Below, in pieces: positions 16,861 to 25,486 of a stretch of 44,655 nucleotides of DNA. A program made the translations under genes and the position numbers. A model generated the notes under the pieces. The model searched no databases and was not told where the DNA came from. It saw only the letters and a program-made list of their open reading frames with translations. Origin of the DNA: Catenovulum sp. 2E275. GTDB lineage: Bacteria; Pseudomonadota; Gammaproteobacteria; Enterobacterales; Alteromonadaceae. The stretch covers positions 1 to 44,655 of the forward strand of contig NZ_JAOPFU010000037.1 in assembly GCF_025515275.1 (NCBI RefSeq), in the 5' to 3' direction. Within the stretch, counting starts at the first letter, position 1. Each line of letters begins with the position of its first letter.

Positions 16861-19242
16861 ATGCAGCTTTTCTCTCGGCTAGTTTTAATTGCTTTTGTTT
16901 CTTTTTTCATGATGTTAGCTAAAGCTTATGCAAAGCAAGATATTAACCCTAACTCACAACTTTGGTACGACCAACCTGCAACACAATGGGTAGAGGCTTT
17001 ACCTATAGGTAATGGCAGACTAGGCGCTATGGTTTTTGGTGGCATTGGCATGGAGCAAATTCAACTTAATGAAGATACGCTTTGGGCTGGAGGGCCATAT
17101 AATCCGGCTAATCCAAATGCTAAAAAGTCACTCAGCAAAATTAGAACCTTAATTGCTAATGGTGAATTAAGTGCAGCTCAAGCTTTAGTTGATAAAGATT
17201 TTATGTCGCAGCCCCTTAAACAAATGCAATATCAAACTATTGGGAGTTTATTAATTAATATGGCTGCCAGTGAGCAGGCTGAAAATTATATTCGCGAATT
17301 AGATTTAGAAACAGCTATAACCAAAACCAGTTTTAATTTAGGAGATGTGTTATATACCAGAGAAGCATTTGTTAGCCCTGTAGATCAGGTTATTGCAATA
17401 AAATTAACGGCTAAGCATTTAACTCGCACTGATAAACAAGGGTTACTGTCATTTAATTTAGCGTTTCAATCTCCTTTACCAGCACAGGCTAAAAGCCTCA
17501 ATGATAATACGTTGATATTAGCAGGAACGAATACGGCTTCTCGCGGGGTGCCGGCAGCACTCAATTTTGAAACCAGAGTTAAAGTTAGGCTTTTAACGGG
17601 TCAGGGGGAAGTTAAAAGCTCTGGTCAGCAATTACATATAACAGCCGCAAATGAGGTATTGATACTGATTAGTAGTGCGACCAGTTATAAAAATTATCAG
17701 GATGTATCAGGCGATCCTGTTGTATTTAATACTCGTCAACTTAATCAAATTGCGAACAAATCATATAACCAGTTAAAACAAGATGCCGTGAACGCACATA
17801 AAACATTGTTTAGCCGGTCATCACTCGATTTAGGGGTTAGTCAGCAAAGTTTTTTACCAACTAATAAGCGTATTGCTCAATTTTCAAATGGACAAGATCC
17901 TGCATTGGCTGCTTTATATTATGCCTATGGACGCTATTTATTATTGTCTAGCTCTCGTCCGGGCACTCAGCCTGCTAACTTGCAAGGTATTTGGAATGAT
18001 TCTATTGATCCGCCGTGGGGATCAAAATATACCATTAATATTAATACAGAAATGAATTATTGGTTAGCTGAACCGAGTGGTTTGTCAGAAACAACAGAGC
18101 CGCTGGTTCGCTTAATAAAAGAAATTGCACAGACTGGTGCAAAAATGGCGCAACAGCAATATGGCAGTAACGGCTGGGTCACACATCATAATACTGATTT
18201 ATGGCGCGCTACGGGGCCGATTGATGCAGCATTTTATGGTATGTGGCCTATGGGTGGAGCTTGGCTGTCAACACACTTATGGGAACATTACGCTTATACA
18301 GGCGATAAAGATTTTTTACAGGATATTTATCCAATTTTAAAAGGGGCTAGTATTTTCTTTATCGACAATTTAATTGAAGATAAAAGTGATGGGACATTAG
18401 TGACCAGCCCTTCTATGTCACCAGAAAATGCGCATCATGACAATATATCTATTGCACAGGGACCAGCAATTGATAATCAAATCTTACGAGATTTATTTGC
18501 TCAAACTGCGACAGTTGGGCAAATTCTTGGTCAAGACTCTGACTTTCAACAAAAGTTAATGCAAATAAGAGCTAGGCTACCTAAAGATAAAATTGGTAAA
18601 CAAGGCCAACTACAAGAGTGGAAAGCCGATTGGGACGAGTTTGCGAAAGATCAACAGCACCGACATGTATCACATTTATATGCGCTTCATCCAAGTGCCC
18701 AAATCTCTCCCAGAAAAACGCCTGAATTAGCACAAGCCGCTAAAGTCACTTTAAATAAGCGTGGCGATATAACCACAGGCTGGGCAATCGCCTGGCGAAT
18801 TAATTTGTGGGCAAGGTTATTAGATGCGGAACGGGCATATTCTATTTTAGAGTTGTTAATTAGCCCACAGCGTAGTTATCCTAATTTATTTGATGCACAC
18901 CCTCCATTTCAGATAGACGGTAATTTGGGGGGCGCAAATGCAATTATTGAGATGTTATTGCAAAGTCATCAACCCTTAAATATGGAACAAGCTGCCCCAG
19001 AAAATTTGGCTTATTTAATTGAATTATTACCTGCATTACCTGTGGCTTGGGCAACTGGAAAAATAACAGGACTCAGGGCAAGAGGTGGGTTTGTAATTGA
19101 TTTGGAGTGGCAAAATCATAACTTAACCCAAGCAAAAATTCATTCGCTCTTAGGGACTAAAACACAATTGAAATGGGCTGGTAAAACACTCGACTTAAAC
19201 CTTAAAGCAGGTGAAAGCTATATTTGGCAGCCGAGTATTTAA
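16861..19242 (+). CDS. Glycoside hydrolase family 95 (alpha-L-fucosidase-type)
   Basis: A 793-residue secreted enzyme. The signal peptide is about residues 1-24 (ending AKAYA). The N-terminal GH95 domain opens with LWYDQPATQWVEALPIGNG and LNEDTLWAGGP. The (alpha/alpha)6 catalytic barrel carries the family's key positions: NIN (N393/N395, in YTININTEMNYWLAEP), the Pro-Glu of TSPSMSPEN (E522), and D686 in PPFQIDGNLGGANAI. These correspond to Asn421/Asn423, Glu566 and Asp766 of the Bifidobacterium 1,2-alpha-L-fucosidase. The enzyme probably releases fucose or L-galactose from algal or glycoprotein glycans by the inverting mechanism, in the periplasm. No fucose catabolic genes, sulfatase or TonB receptor lie next to it, so the natural polysaccharide is unclear. 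Confidence 0.92.
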   Translation: MQLFSRLVLIAFVSFFMMLAKAYAKQDINPNSQLWYDQPATQWVEALPIGNGRLGAMVFGGIGMEQIQLNEDTLWAGGPYNPANPNAKKSLSKIRTLIANGELSAAQALVDKDFMSQPLKQMQYQTIGSLLINMAASEQAENYIRELDLETAITKTSFNLGDVLYTREAFVSPVDQVIAIKLTAKHLTRTDKQGLLSFNLAFQSPLPAQAKSLNDNTLILAGTNTASRGVPAALNFETRVKVRLLTGQGEVKSSGQQLHITAANEVLILISSATSYKNYQDVSGDPVVFNTRQLNQIANKSYNQLKQDAVNAHKTLFSRSSLDLGVSQQSFLPTNKRIAQFSNGQDPALAALYYAYGRYLLLSSSRPGTQPANLQGIWNDSIDPPWGSKYTININTEMNYWLAEPSGLSETTEPLVRLIKEIAQTGAKMAQQQYGSNGWVTHHNTDLWRATGPIDAAFYGMWPMGGAWLSTHLWEHYAYTGDKDFLQDIYPILKGASIFFIDNLIEDKSDGTLVTSPSMSPENAHHDNISIAQGPAIDNQILRDLFAQTATVGQILGQDSDFQQKLMQIRARLPKDKIGKQGQLQEWKADWDEFAKDQQHRHVSHLYALHPSAQISPRKTPELAQAAKVTLNKRGDITTGWAIAWRINLWARLLDAERAYSILELLISPQRSYPNLFDAHPPFQIDGNLGGANAIIEMLLQSHQPLNMEQAAPENLAYLIELLPALPVAWATGKITGLRARGGFVIDLEWQNHNLTQAKIHSLLGTKTQLKWAGKTLDLNLKAGESYIWQPSI

Positions 19243-19338
19243 ACTCAGCATAAATTTAACCGTCAAATTGATAAATTATTTTGAGCCGTTATAAATCTAT
19301 GCTATTTAGCAATTATATTTTGATAAGAATTTACCGCG

Positions 19339-20391
19339 ATGAATACTCAGTTTGACGATTTTATTGATGTTTTAAAAGTATTGGTGCGTGCGCCTAGTGT
19401 TACTGGCTCTGAGCACTCTTTTTACCGTGTTTTACAGCGCGAGTTGGAAGAACGTGGAGCAAAAGTGAGCTGGTACGAAGGTTTATTGGTTGCACAGGGC
19501 AATAAACCTAACTCTGCAATGTTTTCTGCTCATATTGACCGCCACGGCTTGATTTGCACCGGACCAAATGAGTTTCAGTATGCTGCGTTTGTGGCTGGTA
19601 GCCGGTCTGATTTATTAGGTAACTCAGTGTCGGAACAGCTGATTAATAAAATTGTTGACCGGTTTAATGATGCTGATGTTATCGCTTATGAACCTTGGTC
19701 TGGCGCTTATTTAGGACGTGGTCAAATTCATAAAAGTTATATTTGTGAATATCGTAATAACCTGATTTTTGAGATAGATGGTTTAAATCATTTATTGGCA
19801 GGCACACCGGTTGCGTTTACCGATAAGCTGGAAATTAATCAGGGCTATTTGAGCAGTCAGCTAGATAACGTATTAACCGCGGCAGCTTTAGTGCATTTAT
19901 TTTCGTTAGGATTTGAGGGCACTGCATTTTTTACTGCGCAGGAAGAAGCCGGTAAAAGCTGGCGCTATTTATTAGAGTGGTTTCGCCGGTTTGGGCAATC
20001 CGCTAATAATTTAATTGTGGTGGATACCTCTCCTTACCCTGATACTCAAGCGGCAGATCAACAAAAAATTGTGCTCCGACACAGAGATGCCAACGCCTTT
20101 TTTGATGTCAAAATGTCAGAAAAAATAGAAAATATTTGTCAAAATCAGCACATTAGTTATGCCTATAAAGATGATTTTATTAGTGCTAAAAACCGTGAAA
20201 TTGAAAAAACAGGCGGCGAGTTGTTGTCTTATGGCAGTACCGAAATGGGGCGGATTATTCAAGCGTCCAACGGTGTGGTAACTGGCACGACTATTCAGGT
20301 GCCAACAACCGGTTATCATACAATGGAGGAAACGGCTTCGGTTGAGTCGATTAAAGCATTTTTAAGTGTGTTAATGGCGCTATCAAATTAA
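19339..20391 (+). CDS. M42-like zinc aminopeptidase
   Basis: A 350-residue cytoplasmic metallopeptidase of the M42/M28 clan. The two-metal site is recognisable: H65 and D67 (SAHIDRHG), bridging D176 (QLDNVLTA), the catalytic pair E202-E203 (TAQEEAG), D229 (VVDTSP) and H327 (GYHTMEE). The segment between about 75 and 165 is the dimerisation/substrate lid. There is no signal peptide. M42 enzymes usually trim N-terminal residues from short peptides as large tetrahedral complexes. The gene is followed 25 bp later by a VOC protein, which may be cotranscribed. Confidence 0.82.
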   Translation: MNTQFDDFIDVLKVLVRAPSVTGSEHSFYRVLQRELEERGAKVSWYEGLLVAQGNKPNSAMFSAHIDRHGLICTGPNEFQYAAFVAGSRSDLLGNSVSEQLINKIVDRFNDADVIAYEPWSGAYLGRGQIHKSYICEYRNNLIFEIDGLNHLLAGTPVAFTDKLEINQGYLSSQLDNVLTAAALVHLFSLGFEGTAFFTAQEEAGKSWRYLLEWFRRFGQSANNLIVVDTSPYPDTQAADQQKIVLRHRDANAFFDVKMSEKIENICQNQHISYAYKDDFISAKNREIEKTGGELLSYGSTEMGRIIQASNGVVTGTTIQVPTTGYHTMEETASVESIKAFLSVLMALSN

Positions 20392-20415
20392 CAAAATAAA
20401 TGGGGATTAAAACGG

Positions 20416-20778
20416 GTGCTGTTAAGTTTGCATCATATTCAAATTTCTATTGCTAAAAACGGTGAAGCTGCTGCTCGCCGTTTTTATTGCGATTTACTTG
20501 GTTTAAGCGAAATAGAAAAACCACCGCATATGCTAAAAGGCGGCGGACTTTGGCTTAAATTAGCCGATCAGCAAATTCATTTAGGCGCAGAAGATTTTGC
20601 CGCCAGAGCCCATACCAAAGCGCATCTGGCGTATCAAGTTAATGATCTTGAATATTGGAAAGTTAAGCTTAACCAAGCTGATATTCAGTTTATTCAACCG
20701 GTTAATATTGATGGTATGCAGCGTATATTATTGAGTGATCCTTTTGGTAATAAAATAGAATTGCTTGAATTGATTTAA
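20416..20778 (+). CDS. VOC family (glyoxalase/dioxygenase-like) protein
   Basis: A 120-residue protein with one vicinal-oxygen-chelate module pair: LHHIQISIAKNGEAAARRFYCDLLGL at the N terminus (metal-ligand His in LHHIQI) and DPFGNKIELLE at the C terminus (Glu ligand). The start is GTG at 20416, with GGGG about 10 bp upstream. Such single-domain VOC proteins can be lyases, dioxygenases or resistance proteins; nothing here identifies the substrate. Confidence 0.82.
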   Translation: MLLSLHHIQISIAKNGEAAARRFYCDLLGLSEIEKPPHMLKGGGLWLKLADQQIHLGAEDFAARAHTKAHLAYQVNDLEYWKVKLNQADIQFIQPVNIDGMQRILLSDPFGNKIELLELI

Positions 20779-20924
20779 TATCTATTTTTAATAAGTTAGC
20801 TTTTACGTGGATAAAAAATTTACTGGGTGTGAATTTAAAATTTTAGGGATACATTGGAAGTGAGAAACTGGATGTCAATGAGTACCGTTTTATAAAGTTT
20901 TGGCAGGACTGAGCATTATCAGCT

Positions 20925-20962
20925 AACCCATTCTTTAGCTATTTAAGGCTAAAGAATGGGTT
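20925..20962. terminator. Strong hairpin between convergent genes
   Basis: A perfect 15-bp stem (AACCCATTCTTTAGC at 20925-20939, complement at 20948-20962) with an 8-nt loop. It lies between the convergent VOC and diguanylate cyclase genes. No long T-run follows on either strand, so it may end transcription in both directions imperfectly or protect 3' ends. Confidence 0.6.
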
Positions 20963-20974
20963 GGGTTTATAAAA

Positions 20975-22255
20975 TTAATAACAAACTTTGTTACGACCTT
21001 CGGCTTTTGCTAAATATAGCTTTTTATCACAGCGCTCAAATACAGAGTCAAAAGTTTCATGCTCTAGCCAGTTAGCAATACCAATACTGGTTGTAATGGG
21101 TGACTGCTCAATTGAATCCAGCGTTAAATGGCTAATCGCTTTTCTAAGTTTTTCCGCTAACAATAGCGCATTATCAATATTGTCTGTAGTTATGCAGACA
21201 ATAAATTCTTCACCACCCCAGCGGGCAAATAAATCATCTTCTCTTAAATTATCTTTTAAAAGTTTAGCCACCGTTTGTAACACGACATCACCGGCAGAGT
21301 GGCCATAATTATCATTAACTTTTTTAAAGTGATCTAAGTCTATTAACAAAAGATAATTATATCTAAGTTGTTGTTGTAGTCCTTGAGTGAGCTGGTACTC
21401 AAAGCCTCGTCGATTTAGCTGGCTAGTTAAAACATCATAGTGGGATTGTGATTTATATTCTTCAGATTGTTGCTTTAAGGTTTTATTTTTTAACTTGAGC
21501 ATGGCTCTTTTATTTTTTTCCATAATTAAACTAATTACAAGATAACAAAATACAGATAGCATCCAGATAATCAGAATGATTAAATAATAATTAGATTTAG
21601 AAATGAGCGGACCAGTCAAAGTGATTTGATTAAGTTCCACAATGTGAGTATCACCACGGTATTGGTTACCAGAAAAATCGATACCAATAGAAGTCACATA
21701 TTTAAATGAGGGTTTGGCAAATTTTCTTGGGTGGTTGTATTGCGCCATCCACCAATCGGCTACAGTAAACTCGTTTAAATCTATATGGATAGATTCATTA
21801 TTAATATGTCGCTTTTGCAGCATAGTAAAATTATATTGGCCGCTATTACCATCTTCTTTAGTTGCATAAGCCGGATCTGCATTTCTGACAAACAGTTTAA
21901 AGCTCTCAGCATTACCATTATATTTTAAATGAATGTTAAGTTTGGTAAATCCGGATAAGTCTCGGCCATTTTGGAATTGTTGTTCACGCCATAATAAGTT
22001 TATTCCGCAGTACTGGTAGTTATTTATATTTAAAGTATCACACTGCCAAGTAGAAATATCTTTATGCCAGAATATATTAGGCTTTTCGTTATTTGTTGTA
22101 TTTTCTGCACCTGAATATAGGAGCCCAAATGTTTCCTGAGACGGATGAATAATGAGCTTTTGCTCGGGTAACATAGGGTAGAGCAAAAGCATTAACCCGG
22201 TTAATGGGAATGCTGCCCAAGGTAAGATTTTTTTAAAACTGAATTTATTCTGCAC
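20975..22255 (-). CDS. Membrane diguanylate cyclase with periplasmic ligand domain
   Basis: A 426-residue protein predicted to make cyclic di-GMP. One helix (about 11-28) precedes a periplasmic domain of about 190 residues, then a second helix (about 223-245), a short coiled coil and the GGDEF domain (about 262-426). The active loop is GGEEF (347-351) with LDHFKKVNDNYGH upstream. An intact I-site RxxD (REDD) sits five residues before the loop, so product inhibition is likely. The periplasmic part (GRDLSGFTKLNIHLKYNG, LFVRNADPAY, VTSIGIDFSGNQYRG) has a beta-rich pattern like CBM11/galactose-binding folds, suggesting it senses a carbohydrate; that part is inference. An 11-bp direct repeat lies upstream. 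Confidence 0.9.
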   Translation of the reverse strand: MQNKFSFKKILPWAAFPLTGLMLLLYPMLPEQKLIIHPSQETFGLLYSGAENTTNNEKPNIFWHKDISTWQCDTLNINNYQYCGINLLWREQQFQNGRDLSGFTKLNIHLKYNGNAESFKLFVRNADPAYATKEDGNSGQYNFTMLQKRHINNESIHIDLNEFTVADWWMAQYNHPRKFAKPSFKYVTSIGIDFSGNQYRGDTHIVELNQITLTGPLISKSNYYLIILIIWMLSVFCYLVISLIMEKNKRAMLKLKNKTLKQQSEEYKSQSHYDVLTSQLNRRGFEYQLTQGLQQQLRYNYLLLIDLDHFKKVNDNYGHSAGDVVLQTVAKLLKDNLREDDLFARWGGEEFIVCITTDNIDNALLLAEKLRKAISHLTLDSIEQSPITTSIGIANWLEHETFDSVFERCDKKLYLAKAEGRNKVCY

Positions 22256-22313
22256 TTTTATACAACCTAATTAAAATGTGAATCAAGGTTATTTTTACAT
22301 AAAAGTTTGTTTT

Positions 22314-22335
22314 AGTTAACCTTAAGTTAACCTTA
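22314..22335 (-). promoter_or_regulatory. 11-bp tandem repeat upstream of the diguanylate cyclase gene
   Basis: AGTTAACCTTA occurs twice head to tail (22314-22324 and 22325-22335), 59-80 bp upstream of the cyclase start. On the coding strand it reads GGTTAA-N5-GGTTAA, the 11-bp periodicity used by OmpR/PhoB-family regulators and close to the PhoP box GGTTTA-N5-GGTTTA. Confidence 0.45.
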
Positions 22336-22353
22336 TGTAGAGCAATTTTATAG

Positions 22354-23748
22354 TCAGAGTTTTATAACGCGATCACAAATTTTACTGATTTGTTGTTGAT
22401 CATGACTAATAAATATTAAGCCTGCTTGTTCAGTGTACACATAATCGAGTAATAGGGTAATTATTTTTTGAGCGTTGATGGGATCGAGCCTTGAAACCGC
22501 CTCGTCAGCAATAATAATTTTAGGTTTCAGTAACAAAACTCTTAATAAAGCAATGCGTTGTAGTTCGCCGCCGCTCACTTGATCACGGTTACGTTCTAGC
22601 AAGCTTTCGGGTAAATCTAATTTATTCAATAACGCAATAACTTTTTGCCAGCTAAGTTTGTGGAGCAGGGTTAAATCTTTAAGCAGTGTTTTTAACGGCA
22701 GTTGATTAGCAAAAGCGGATGGCGGATCTTGATATACTTTTTGGCAATCGGTTTTGGTTAAACTGGGTGAAAATTTAACTGTGCCTGAGTTTGGCTTTAA
22801 AATGCCACAAATAATATTACCTAAGCTGCTTTTTCCTGCACCGCTCTCGCCGGTTAAACCAATTATTTCTCCGGCATGTAAAGTTAAGTCGATATTTTTA
22901 AGCACATGCTGAGACTGATAAAATTGATTTACACTCGTTAGTTTCACTAGCTCGGTTTGAGCTTTATCTGTCGCTAATTCGGGCTTTAAGTTATGCCAGT
23001 TTTTGGATTGTGCTTGAATTAGTCGTTGTAAATAATCACTGCGCGGAGAATTAAGTAAACTCGAAGCAGCTCCTTGTTCGGTAACTTGGCCTTGTTCGAT
23101 AACAATTAAATATCCGTTTAGTGCGGCGGCTAAATCTAAATCATGCGTAATAATAATTAAGGCAGATTGCTGGGCGAGTTGTTTAATATTTTGCTGTAAT
23201 TTTTGGTTGAGCGCCTGATCTAACCCTTTGCTTGGTTCATCTAGTAGTAAACAATTTGGGTTGGCCATAGTCGCTGCACAATAAGCTAACCGCTGAGCCA
23301 TTCCACCGGATAATTGATGAGGATATTTATGGTTAGCCTCGGCTAAACCAAATTGTTGCAAAGCTAAAGCTGTAGTTTGTTGGCTTTGTTTTGCCGGTTG
23401 CTTTAATACATAGCGGCTAACATCTTCAACTTGCTGCTGCGCGGTTAATAAAGGGTTAAGTGCATTCCAAGGCTCTTGCGGCAATAACGCAAGTTGTTTG
23501 CCCCAAAGTTTGGTTAGCTGCTCAGGCTGGCTTAAATCAAATACTTGTTGATTCAAGGTAACTTGCCCGCTGGCGTGCAAAGGTGTGCTTAAATTACCTA
23601 ATATTGCGTTAGCTAGCAGGCTTTTTCCTGCACCTGTATGGCCGATAATGCAAACCGGCTGACCTGCGCTGGCAATAAAATTTAAGCCGGAAATTAAACT
23701 TTCACCGGCATTAAAAACGGCTAAATCTTGAATGCTGATTTGGTTCAT
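22354..23748 (-). CDS. Peptide/nickel-type ABC transporter, fused double ATPase
   Basis: A 464-residue cytoplasmic protein containing two complete nucleotide-binding domains, equivalent to DppD plus DppF or NikD plus NikE in one chain. Domain 1: Walker A GHTGAGKS (36-43), signature LSGGMAQR (about 146-153), Walker B CLLLDEPS, switch His in IITHD. Domain 2: Walker A GESGAGKS (300-307), signature VSGGELQR, Walker B IIIADEAVSRLDP, ending IFISHD. The second Walker B has DEA rather than DEP. It overlaps the upstream permease gene by 4 bp, and is the last gene of a four-gene operon with substrate-binding protein and two permeases. Confidence 0.9.
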   Translation of the reverse strand: MNQISIQDLAVFNAGESLISGLNFIASAGQPVCIIGHTGAGKSLLANAILGNLSTPLHASGQVTLNQQVFDLSQPEQLTKLWGKQLALLPQEPWNALNPLLTAQQQVEDVSRYVLKQPAKQSQQTTALALQQFGLAEANHKYPHQLSGGMAQRLAYCAATMANPNCLLLDEPSKGLDQALNQKLQQNIKQLAQQSALIIITHDLDLAAALNGYLIVIEQGQVTEQGAASSLLNSPRSDYLQRLIQAQSKNWHNLKPELATDKAQTELVKLTSVNQFYQSQHVLKNIDLTLHAGEIIGLTGESGAGKSSLGNIICGILKPNSGTVKFSPSLTKTDCQKVYQDPPSAFANQLPLKTLLKDLTLLHKLSWQKVIALLNKLDLPESLLERNRDQVSGGELQRIALLRVLLLKPKIIIADEAVSRLDPINAQKIITLLLDYVYTEQAGLIFISHDQQQISKICDRVIKL

Positions 23749-24533
23749 TTTAATTTTCCGGCGAGTAGGTTAAACCCCAAAATTAATAAAAATAATACCA
23801 CTAAAGGCTGTAATAAAACCCAAGGTGCATCGGCATAATAAGGAAATAATTCGACTATCATTAAGCCTAATTCTGCTGTTGGTGGTTTTAAGCCAACATA
23901 AACAAAACCGACTGACGCCATGGTTAAAATAGCGGTGGCAGCACCAAATGATGCTAACGTAAATATTTGCTCCTGCAAATTTGGCCACAGGTGACGTTTA
24001 ATAATATAAAACCAGTTAAAACCAAGTTGGCGCGATGCTTCAATTTCGCTACTGGCTAAGACACTTTTACTAATTGCTTTAACTACTCGGTAATATTCGA
24101 CCCATAAAGTGATCGCTATCCCTAAATATAAAACGACAAACGAGCCGGGCGCTATTGCTGCAAATAACAAAACTAATACTAAACCGGGTAAAGCTAAAAT
24201 AGTATTAGCGATAAAATCCATCACTTTTTCTTGCCAGCCTTGAGCCCATGCTGCATAAATTCCCGCACTAACCCCTAAAGCTAGTGCGCTGAAAACACAT
24301 AATAAACAGAGTAAAAAAGACAGCCGAATAGCACTGCCCAAACGGGCATACATACTGCGGCCAAACTGATCAGTTCCTAATAAATATTGACTGTTTGGTA
24401 GGGAAAATATATTCGATAAATTTTGTTGTGCTGCGGAAGTAGAGTCAAAAATGCCCTGAACAAACGCAAAAATGAATAAACAGGATAAGATAGATAAACC
24501 AACTTTTTGGCTAAGCGCAAATGATTTAATCAT
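23745..24533 (-). CDS. ABC transporter permease, DppC/NikC type
   Basis: A 262-residue inner-membrane permease with about six helices. The N-terminal cytoplasmic/periplasmic segment contains YLLGTDQFGRSMYARLGSAIRLS, a hallmark of the DppC/OppC/NikC subfamily. The EAA coupling loop is EIEASRQLGFNWFYIIKRHLWPNL. It overlaps its neighbours by 4 bp on both sides (ATGA), so translation is coupled throughout. Confidence 0.9.
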   Translation of the reverse strand: MIKSFALSQKVGLSILSCLFIFAFVQGIFDSTSAAQQNLSNIFSLPNSQYLLGTDQFGRSMYARLGSAIRLSFLLCLLCVFSALALGVSAGIYAAWAQGWQEKVMDFIANTILALPGLVLVLLFAAIAPGSFVVLYLGIAITLWVEYYRVVKAISKSVLASSEIEASRQLGFNWFYIIKRHLWPNLQEQIFTLASFGAATAILTMASVGFVYVGLKPPTAELGLMIVELFPYYADAPWVLLQPLVVLFLLILGFNLLAGKLK

Positions 24534-25486
24534 GCATTTTCACCCTGTTTTACTTTTTCACCTCTGGGATCAAGCAGCGCGCAGCAGGCATCGGTTAAGG
24601 TATTAATAAAAACAAATAAAATACCCATCATTAATGCTGTGCCTTGTAGCATAGGTATATCACGGGCAAAAACCGCATGTGATAAAGCATGTCCAATACC
24701 CGGCCAAGCGAATAAGCTTTCTATCATAATGACCCCTTCGATCACGCCGATAAATTGCATACCGGTAAATGCGATGATTGGAATCGCCATATTTTTTAAG
24801 CCGTGGCGCAAAAACAATTTAGGCTCTTTTAATCCTTTAATTTTGGCAAACTGATAATACTGCGAATTCAATACTTTAATTGCACTATCGCGGACAATCC
24901 GGTTAGACACTGCCGCTAAACTGATCGCTAGGGTTAACACCGGCAAGATTAAAAATTCGGTTGAACCAAAACCAGCAACCGGAAACCAGTTTAATTCAAT
25001 GGCAAATACTATGGTTAAAATCAGGCCGAGGCTAAACACAGGCTGCGCCCGAATAAAGCTGGATGTATATAAGCTAGTTTGGTCTATGACTTTTTTAGGT
25101 TTTTTAGCCGCTAATAAACCCAATGGTATCGCGATAAAACTGGCTAAAATAACTGCGCAAACTGCTAATAATGCGGTGTAACCAAGTTGATGCTGAATTT
25201 CGTCAATCACGGGCAAACCACTGACTAAGCTGTTGCCTAAATCGAACTGAAATAAATTGCCTAGCCAGTTAAGATATTGCTCAAAAATGGGTTGGTCTAA
25301 GCCTAATTCGGCTCTTACAGCATTGGCTGCTTCAGTGCTAACGCCATCATCGCCATAGCGCCCGGCTGCTACTTTATAAGCAATGTCCCCGGGGAGTGAA
25401 CGTACCAGAAAAAAAGTTAAACTGCCGACAGCAACAGCCATTGAGATAGCTTGTAGTAAACGGTTGAAGAGAATTTTAATGAGCAT
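24530..25486 (-). CDS. ABC transporter permease, DppB/NikB type
   Basis: A 318-residue permease. The ATG at 25486 is chosen because it overlaps the stop of the substrate-binding gene (ATGCTCATTAA) and gives the normal N terminus MLIKILFNRLLQAI; the frame stays open 17 codons further upstream, inside that gene. Characteristic features are FFLVRSLPGD near the N terminus, AELGLDQPIFEQYLNWLGNLFQFDLGNSL (about 58-86), and a C-terminal EGVIMIESLFAWPGIGHAL. It forms the membrane channel together with the DppC-type subunit. Confidence 0.9.
   Translation of the reverse strand: MLIKILFNRLLQAISMAVAVGSLTFFLVRSLPGDIAYKVAAGRYGDDGVSTEAANAVRAELGLDQPIFEQYLNWLGNLFQFDLGNSLVSGLPVIDEIQHQLGYTALLAVCAVILASFIAIPLGLLAAKKPKKVIDQTSLYTSSFIRAQPVFSLGLILTIVFAIELNWFPVAGFGSTEFLILPVLTLAISLAAVSNRIVRDSAIKVLNSQYYQFAKIKGLKEPKLFLRHGLKNMAIPIIAFTGMQFIGVIEGVIMIESLFAWPGIGHALSHAVFARDIPMLQGTALMMGILFVFINTLTDACCALLDPRGEKVKQGENA

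Noticed and set aside
20778-20924. Short frame ending MSMSTVL around 20870-20895
   Set aside because: Too short, with no ribosome binding site or recognisable homology; not enough to call a pseudogene.
24639-25181. Plus-strand frames of 60-71 residues
   Set aside because: Antisense to the DppB-type permease gene, with no start signals.
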